Below are positions 59,819-64,000 of a DNA stretch of 64,000 nucleotides, piece by piece; the stretch's first letter is position 1, and the number at the start of each line of letters is the position of its first letter. The position numbers and the translations under genes were made by a program. Origin of the DNA: Lichenicola sp965198655 (GTDB lineage Bacteria; Pseudomonadota; Alphaproteobacteria; Acetobacterales; Acetobacteraceae); assembly GCA_965198655.1 (NCBI GenBank), contig OZ240668.1, positions 310,001 to 374,000 on the forward strand, given 5' to 3'. The notes under the pieces are model-generated. The model did not search any database and had not been told where the DNA came from. It saw nothing but the letters and a program-made list of their open reading frames with translations.

Positions 59819-60526
59819 ATGACCAATAATCCCGGCCACATCGTCAGCAGCTACGAGCAGGAGCTGAACCAGCTTCGCGGCCTGATGGCGCGCATGGGGG
59901 GCCTGGTCGAAAGCCAGACCGCGCACGCGATCCAGGCGATTCTGGAGCACAACCCGGAAGCGGCCCAGATGGCGATGGAGCAGGACCCGGAGGTCGACGC
60001 GCTGGAGCGCGAGGTGGAGGCGCGCGCGATCAAGATGCTGGCGCTGCGGGCGCCGATGGCGCAGGACCTGCGCGAGATCGTGTCCGCGCTGAAGGTCACC
60101 TCCGACCTGGAGCGGATCGGCGACTACGCCGCCAACGTCGCCAAGCGCTCGCTGCGATTGGGCACCGTCGGCTCCGACATCTCGCTGGGCGGCCTGCGCA
60201 ACATGGGGCGGCTGGTGCAGGAAAGCCTGCGCCTGGCGATCGATGCGCTGGGCCAGAACGACAAGGACAAGGCGCTGGACGTGTGGCGCTCGGACAAGGC
60301 GGTGGACGAGATCTACACCGCCATGTTCCGCGAGCTGGTGACCTACATGATGGAGGACCCGCGCAACATCGGCGCGTGCACCCACCTGCTGTTCATCGCC
60401 AAGAACCTGGAGCGGATCGGCGACCACGCCACCAACATCGCCGAGCGCGTGCACTACGCGGTGACCGGCGAGATGCTGCCGCCGGCCCGTCCGCGCGGCG
60501 GCTTCACCACCGAGGCGACCCCATGA
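59819..60526 (+). CDS. phoU: Phosphate signalling protein PhoU
   Basis: 235 residues from ATG 59819, matching the usual PhoU length; a longer open frame upstream adds 45 unconserved residues. Two three-helix PhoU repeats with the metal-site motifs DLRE.V.ALKVTSDLERIGDYAANVAKR and NIGACTHLLFIAKNLERIGDHATNIAE. It links PstSCAB to the PhoR kinase. A 187-bp gap follows pstB. Its stop overlaps a six-codon open frame that leads into phoB. Confidence 0.95.
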   Translation: MTNNPGHIVSSYEQELNQLRGLMARMGGLVESQTAHAIQAILEHNPEAAQMAMEQDPEVDALEREVEARAIKMLALRAPMAQDLREIVSALKVTSDLERIGDYAANVAKRSLRLGTVGSDISLGGLRNMGRLVQESLRLAIDALGQNDKDKALDVWRSDKAVDEIYTAMFRELVTYMMEDPRNIGACTHLLFIAKNLERIGDHATNIAERVHYAVTGEMLPPARPRGGFTTEATP

Positions 60527-60543
60527 CCCAAGCTAACCCATGA
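60523..60543 (+). other. Six-codon minicistron at the phoU-phoB junction (possible)
   Basis: An ATG overlapping the phoU stop (ATGA) reads MTQANP and stops at TGA, where a second ATG (60540) opens phoB as MTQATS. The 17 bases CCATGACCCAAGCTAAC are thus nearly duplicated in tandem. It could be a relic of local duplication or a coupling device. No further evidence. Confidence 0.35.
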
Positions 60544-61328
60544 CCCAGGCGACATCCATGACACGGGCCGAACCCATGCCAGCCAGTTCCTCCGCCCGTG
60601 AGCAGGCCGTGAGCCGCCGTCCCGCCGCACGCGAGGAGGTCGGTCCGCGCGTGCTGGTGGTCGAGGACGATCCCTCGCTCGCGGTGATGCTGCGCTACAA
60701 CCTGGAGAAGCTGGGCTACCAGGTGGAGGAGGCCGCCGACGGGCAGGAAGCGCTGCTCCGCGTGGCGGAGCAGGCCCCGGACCTGGTGCTGCTGGACTGG
60801 ATGCTGCCCAGCCTGTCCGGGATCGAGGTGTGCCGGCAGATCCGCCGCCGCCCGCAGACGCGCGACCTGCCGATCATCATGCTGACCGCGCGCACCGAGG
60901 AGCAGGATTCGATCCGCGGCCTGAACACCGGCGCCGACGACTACATCACCAAGCCGTTCAGCACCGAAGCGCTGGCGGCTCGGGTGCGGGCGCTGCTGCG
61001 CCGCGCGCAGCCGCAGGCGAGCGGGCTCCGGCAGTTCGCCGACATCGTGCTGGACGGCGCCGAGCACCGGGTGCAGCGCGCCGGCCGGCCGGTGCATCTA
61101 GGCCCGACCGAGTACCGGCTGCTGGAGTTCCTGATGCAGCATCCCAGGCGTGTGTTCTCGCGCGAGGACCTGCTGAACGCGGTGTGGGGGGCCGACATCC
61201 ACGTGGAGGCGCGCACCGTCGACGTGCACATCCGACGGCTGCGCAAGGCGCTGAACGCGCCCGGCGAGGTGGACGTGGTGCGCACGGTCCGCACCGCGGG
61301 CTACGCGCTCGACCTGGAGCCGGTCTGA
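60540..61328 (+). CDS. phoB: Phosphate regulon response regulator PhoB
   Basis: 262 residues. A 33-residue N-terminal extension precedes the receiver domain (VLVVEDDPSLAVML) with phospho-acceptor D86 (LVLLDWMLPSLSG) and K138 (ITKPF). An OmpR-type winged helix follows (QFADIVLDGAEHRVQRAGRPVHLGPTEYRLLEFLMQHPRRVFSREDLLNAVWG...VHIRRLRKALN). PhoB binds Pho boxes such as that before pstS. An internal ATG at 60558 or 60576 could give a shorter protein. It is coupled to phoU. Confidence 0.93.
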   Translation: MTQATSMTRAEPMPASSSAREQAVSRRPAAREEVGPRVLVVEDDPSLAVMLRYNLEKLGYQVEEAADGQEALLRVAEQAPDLVLLDWMLPSLSGIEVCRQIRRRPQTRDLPIIMLTARTEEQDSIRGLNTGADDYITKPFSTEALAARVRALLRRAQPQASGLRQFADIVLDGAEHRVQRAGRPVHLGPTEYRLLEFLMQHPRRVFSREDLLNAVWGADIHVEARTVDVHIRRLRKALNAPGEVDVVRTVRTAGYALDLEPV

Positions 61329-61338
61329 TCTGCTCAGG

Positions 61339-62475
61339 ATGCCTGCCGGGATGAGCCTGTGGCGGCGGCATCGCCCCGAGGACGGCCTGGCGACGGACCG
61401 ACGCGCCCCCGCCGGCACGCCGCCCGACCCGTCGCTGCCCCAGCTCTCGTTGTCGGACTGGTCGCTGCCGCAACTGCTCGACCTGCTGCCGCATCCGGTG
61501 GTGGCGCTGGCCGCCGGCGGGCTGATGCGCCATGCCAACGGGGCGGCGCAGAACCTGCTGGGCGACGCGCTGCCGGCGCTGCTGCGCCATCCGCTGCTGG
61601 TCCAGGCGCTGGACCGGCTGGAGGGTGCCAGCGTGCACTCGGTCGACCTGGCGATGGACGTTCCGGTGCGCCGCGTGCTGCGCGTCGCCATGCGCGCCGA
61701 CCGCCGCGTCGGCGGCGGCCTGATCCTGCTCTCGCTCGCCGACCGCACCGAGCAGGAAGCGGTGGAGCGGATGCGCGCCGACTTCGTCGCCAACGCCAGC
61801 CACGAGCTGCGCACGCCGCTGGCCAGCCTGATCGGCTTCATCGAGACCCTGCAGGGACCGGCCGCGGACGACGCGCCGGCGCGTGTGCGCTTCCTCGCCA
61901 TCATGGAGGCGCAGGCGGCGCGCATGTGCCGGCTGATCGACAACCTGCTCAGCCTGTCGCGTATCCAGATGCACGAGCACCGTCGTCCGGACGGGACGGT
62001 GCCGCCGGCGCCGCTGCTGCGACGGGTGGCGGACGCGCACGAGCCGCAGTTGCGTGCGAGCGGCTGCACGCTCGTGGTCGAGATCGCAGACGGGCTGCCG
62101 CCGATGGCGGCCGATCCCGACCAACTGGCCCAGGTGCTGCACAACCTGCTCGACAACGCCATCAAGTATGCCAGGAAGCCGGCGCGTATCGTGCTGCGCG
62201 CGGAGGCGGCGCAGGCCGGATCGGGCCCGTCGCCGGGGGTGGTGCTGTCGGTGGTCGATGACGGGCCGGGGATCGCGCCGCAGCACCTGCCGCGCCTGAC
62301 CGAGCGGTTCTACCGCGCCGATGACGGCCCGGGTGCGAAGAGCGGCAGCGGTCTGGGCCTGGCCATCGTCAAGCACATCGTCGGCCGCCATGGCGGGCGG
62401 CTCGCCATCGAAAGTACGCTGGGGCAGGGGACGACGGTCGGCGTGTGGCTTCCGGCGCGTCCGCACGGGACCTGA
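61339..62475 (+). CDS. phoR: Phosphate regulon sensor kinase PhoR (no obvious membrane helices)
   Basis: 378 residues. A PAS-like domain (about 43-135; LLDLLPHPVVALAAGGLMRHANGAAQNLLGDALPALL) is followed by the kinase core: H155 in VANASHELRTPLASLIGFIETL, N-box HNLLDNAIKYA, DDGPGI, and SGSGLGLAIVKHIVGRHGG. Unlike E. coli PhoR it lacks two N-terminal membrane helices, so it may be soluble or attached to PstSCAB-PhoU by protein contact. The gene is last, after phoB, 10 bp downstream. Confidence 0.9.
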   Translation: MPAGMSLWRRHRPEDGLATDRRAPAGTPPDPSLPQLSLSDWSLPQLLDLLPHPVVALAAGGLMRHANGAAQNLLGDALPALLRHPLLVQALDRLEGASVHSVDLAMDVPVRRVLRVAMRADRRVGGGLILLSLADRTEQEAVERMRADFVANASHELRTPLASLIGFIETLQGPAADDAPARVRFLAIMEAQAARMCRLIDNLLSLSRIQMHEHRRPDGTVPPAPLLRRVADAHEPQLRASGCTLVVEIADGLPPMAADPDQLAQVLHNLLDNAIKYARKPARIVLRAEAAQAGSGPSPGVVLSVVDDGPGIAPQHLPRLTERFYRADDGPGAKSGSGLGLAIVKHIVGRHGGRLAIESTLGQGTTVGVWLPARPHGT

Positions 62476-62488
62476 CGCCAAGCCCCGA

Positions 62489-62508
62489 CCGTGTCGGATG
62501 CGACACGG
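62489..62508 (+). terminator. Weak terminator-like hairpin after phoR
   Basis: CCGTGTCG and CGACACGG form a perfect 8-bp stem with a GATG loop, 13 bp after the phoR stop. A short T-run (TTTT at 62523) lies 14 bp later, too far for a classic terminator. It may still reduce read-through into the porin gene. Confidence 0.35.
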
Positions 62509-62610
62509 GTCCGAGGGAAACGTTTTAATCCGAATTCCACGCCGCCTGCGCGTATTCACGCCATGAGACGCGGTCGATAGGGTCGGCCTGCACCAGCGGA
62601 TGTCGGATCG

Positions 62611-64000
62611 ATGCGCCAACGTCATCATGTCAGGACGGTCCTCCTCGCGGCCACCACCTGCAGCCCGCTGACCTGGTCTAGCCACGCCTTTGCCGACGCC
62701 ACCGACTCCCAGATCGGCGCCATCGAGAAGCAGATCAGGGCGCTGCAGGGCCAGCTCAACCACATGAAGCGCGACCTGTCGGCGCGCTCCGCCGAGGTCA
62801 AGGCGGCCCGCTCGGAAGCCGCGGAGGCAAGCCGGCAGGCGCGCGAGGCGGAGGAGCGGGTCGGCCCGATCCGCTACGACGGCAACGGCCATCCGGTGGC
62901 GCCGCCGCCGCTTTCGGCTCCTCCCGGCTACAACAACTACACCAGCTACCCCGGCACGCAGGCCCCGTTCGCCAACATCAACGGCAACCCGGGCTACCAG
63001 CCGAGCGGCGGGTCGCTGAAGCAGGGGCAGTTCGCCATCGGCGCCGTGCGTGTGACGCTGGGCGGCTTCATCGAGGCGGCCGGTATCTTCCGGACCCGCA
63101 ACGAGGACGCCGACATCTCGTCGAGCTTCAACACCGGCATCCCGTTCGCGCAGAGCCAGAACTACCACCAGGACGAGTTCCGCGGTTCCGCCCGGCAGAG
63201 CCGGGTTTCGCTGCTGGCCGAGGCGTCGCCCAACGCGGTGACCCAGTTGTCTGCCTACTACGAGACCGACTTCAACAGCGCCGGCGTCACCTCGAACTCG
63301 GTGGAGTCCAACAGCTACACGCTGCGCCTGCGTCAGGCCTACGCAACCTACGCCCGGTCGGACCTCGACTTCTACGTGCTCGGCGGCCAGGTATGGTCGC
63401 TGGCGACGATGAACCGGTTCGGCATCGTGCCGCACCAGGAGAACACGCCGCTCGTCATCGACGCCCAGCTCGTCACCGGCTTCGTTTGGAAGCGCGACGT
63501 GGGCCTGCGCGTGGTCAAGGGCTTCGACAACGACAAGTACGACATCGGCCTGTCGGTCGAGAGCCCGCAGAGCTCCTACTCGATCGGCGGCAACGGTTCC
63601 GGCCTGCCCGCCACCGACACCGTCAACACCACCAATGCCGGCCTGAGCGGCAACGGCTCCACGCTCAACAGCCTTGCCACCTATTCCACCGAATACGCGC
63701 CCGACGTGGTCGCCAAGGCCACCGCCGATCCGGGCTGGGGGCATTACGAGCTGTTCGGCATCGCCCGCTTCCTGCACGACCGGGTCAGCAGCGTCGGCAG
63801 CGGCAGCAACAACACGGTGCTCGCCGGCGGCGTCGGCGGCAGCACGATCCTGCCGGTGGTCAAGGGCAAGCTCGACGTCCAGGCTTCCGGCCTGGTCGGA
63901 CAAGGCATCGGCACCTACGGGTCGGGCCAGTTCCCCGACGCCACCCTGGCCCGCAACGGCGCGCCGCAGCCGCTGCCGGAGGTGATCGCGCTGGTCGGGG
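62611..64000 (+). CDS. Outer-membrane porin with N-terminal coiled coil (cut by window edge)
   Basis: 463 residues visible, frame open to the edge. A signal peptide (about 1-29; SHAFADA) is followed by a short coiled coil (about 31-85; IGAIEKQIRALQGQLNHMKRDLSARSAEVKAARSEAAEASRQAREAEERVG) and then a beta-barrel. The barrel has alternating strands and aromatic turns (LGGFIEAAGIFRTRNEDADISSSF, AYYETDFNSAGVTSNS, LRLRQAYATYARSDLDFYVLGGQVWS). Such coiled coils tether porins to peptidoglycan. This type is common in Acetobacteraceae. It follows phoR, but no Pho box was found before it. Substrate unknown. Confidence 0.85.
   Translation, partial: MRQRHHVRTVLLAATTCSPLTWSSHAFADATDSQIGAIEKQIRALQGQLNHMKRDLSARSAEVKAARSEAAEASRQAREAEERVGPIRYDGNGHPVAPPPLSAPPGYNNYTSYPGTQAPFANINGNPGYQPSGGSLKQGQFAIGAVRVTLGGFIEAAGIFRTRNEDADISSSFNTGIPFAQSQNYHQDEFRGSARQSRVSLLAEASPNAVTQLSAYYETDFNSAGVTSNSVESNSYTLRLRQAYATYARSDLDFYVLGGQVWSLATMNRFGIVPHQENTPLVIDAQLVTGFVWKRDVGLRVVKGFDNDKYDIGLSVESPQSSYSIGGNGSGLPATDTVNTTNAGLSGNGSTLNSLATYSTEYAPDVVAKATADPGWGHYELFGIARFLHDRVSSVGSGSNNTVLAGGVGGSTILPVVKGKLDVQASGLVGQGIGTYGSGQFPDATLARNGAPQPLPEVIALVG

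Noticed and set aside
62476..62610. Pho box ahead of the porin gene
   Set aside because: No CTGTCAT-like direct repeats were found between phoR and the porin.
60958..63903. Leftward 980-codon open frame opposite phoB, phoR and the porin
   Set aside because: Low-complexity arginine/glutamine-rich translation without domains; the opposite strand has the real genes.

Overview
The window is GC-rich DNA (about 70% GC by eye) densely packed with alphaproteobacterial genes. Gene content points to Acetobacteraceae/Rhodospirillales: a periplasmic glucose-fructose oxidoreductase homologue, a fabD-fabG-acpP-fabF-mltG cluster, an ETF/ETF-QO operon, a GGAAC-N17-CGTT sigma-EcfG-type promoter, a PhoB box with an 11-bp repeat period, and a porin with an N-terminal coiled coil. 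No phage, transposase, plasmid or CRISPR signature was seen. The window reads as chromosome. Both ends cut a gene: a tricorn-type peptidase on the left and a porin on the right. Family assignments come from recognising motifs in the translated sequence; no database search was run.

Layout. 1-6126, leftward: tricorn peptidase N-terminus, a 2OG-Fe(II) oxygenase, and a four-gene Mla/MCE lipid-transport operon. 6288-11907: Rieske-AIF reductase, SDR, LysR regulator, SDR plus manganese cupin of the hydroxynitrile-lyase type, DUF892 protein. 12083-16455, leftward: ETF-QO, etfB, etfA, coaA. 16643-20246: GlcG-like protein, tRNA-Ala, YggT, GT2 glycosyltransferase, FAD protein. 20421-25958: a MocR-type regulator divergent from mvaA-mvaB and a two-gene TctBA-like transporter, read as a mevalonate-degradation locus. 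25978-33298: a hybrid histidine kinase and an envelope/stress module with a sigma-EcfG promoter. 33381-37154: a 1257-residue multi-domain glycosyltransferase. 37297-46762: mixed small genes, mntR/mntH with a clear operator, a methyltransferase cluster, and a second divergent NRAMP protein. 46921-51543: fatty-acid synthesis and mltG. 51612-55157: glucose-fructose oxidoreductase, a lactonase-like protein and a zinc alcohol dehydrogenase. 55694-62475: Pho box, pstSCAB-phoU-phoB-phoR. 62611-end: porin.

A family of palindromic intergenic repeats occurs five times (about 1358, 17057, 20264, 33311, 41631). Each copy lies after the stop codon of a gene, and the four full copies share one orientation relative to that gene.

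Most notable for follow-up: the mevalonate catabolic locus with a candidate transporter; the regulated SDR/cupin pair whose cupin keeps the four metal ligands of Granulicella hydroxynitrile lyase; the oriented repeat family; an apparently leaderless, MntR-controlled mntH; and the soluble-looking PhoR at the end of the Pho operon.
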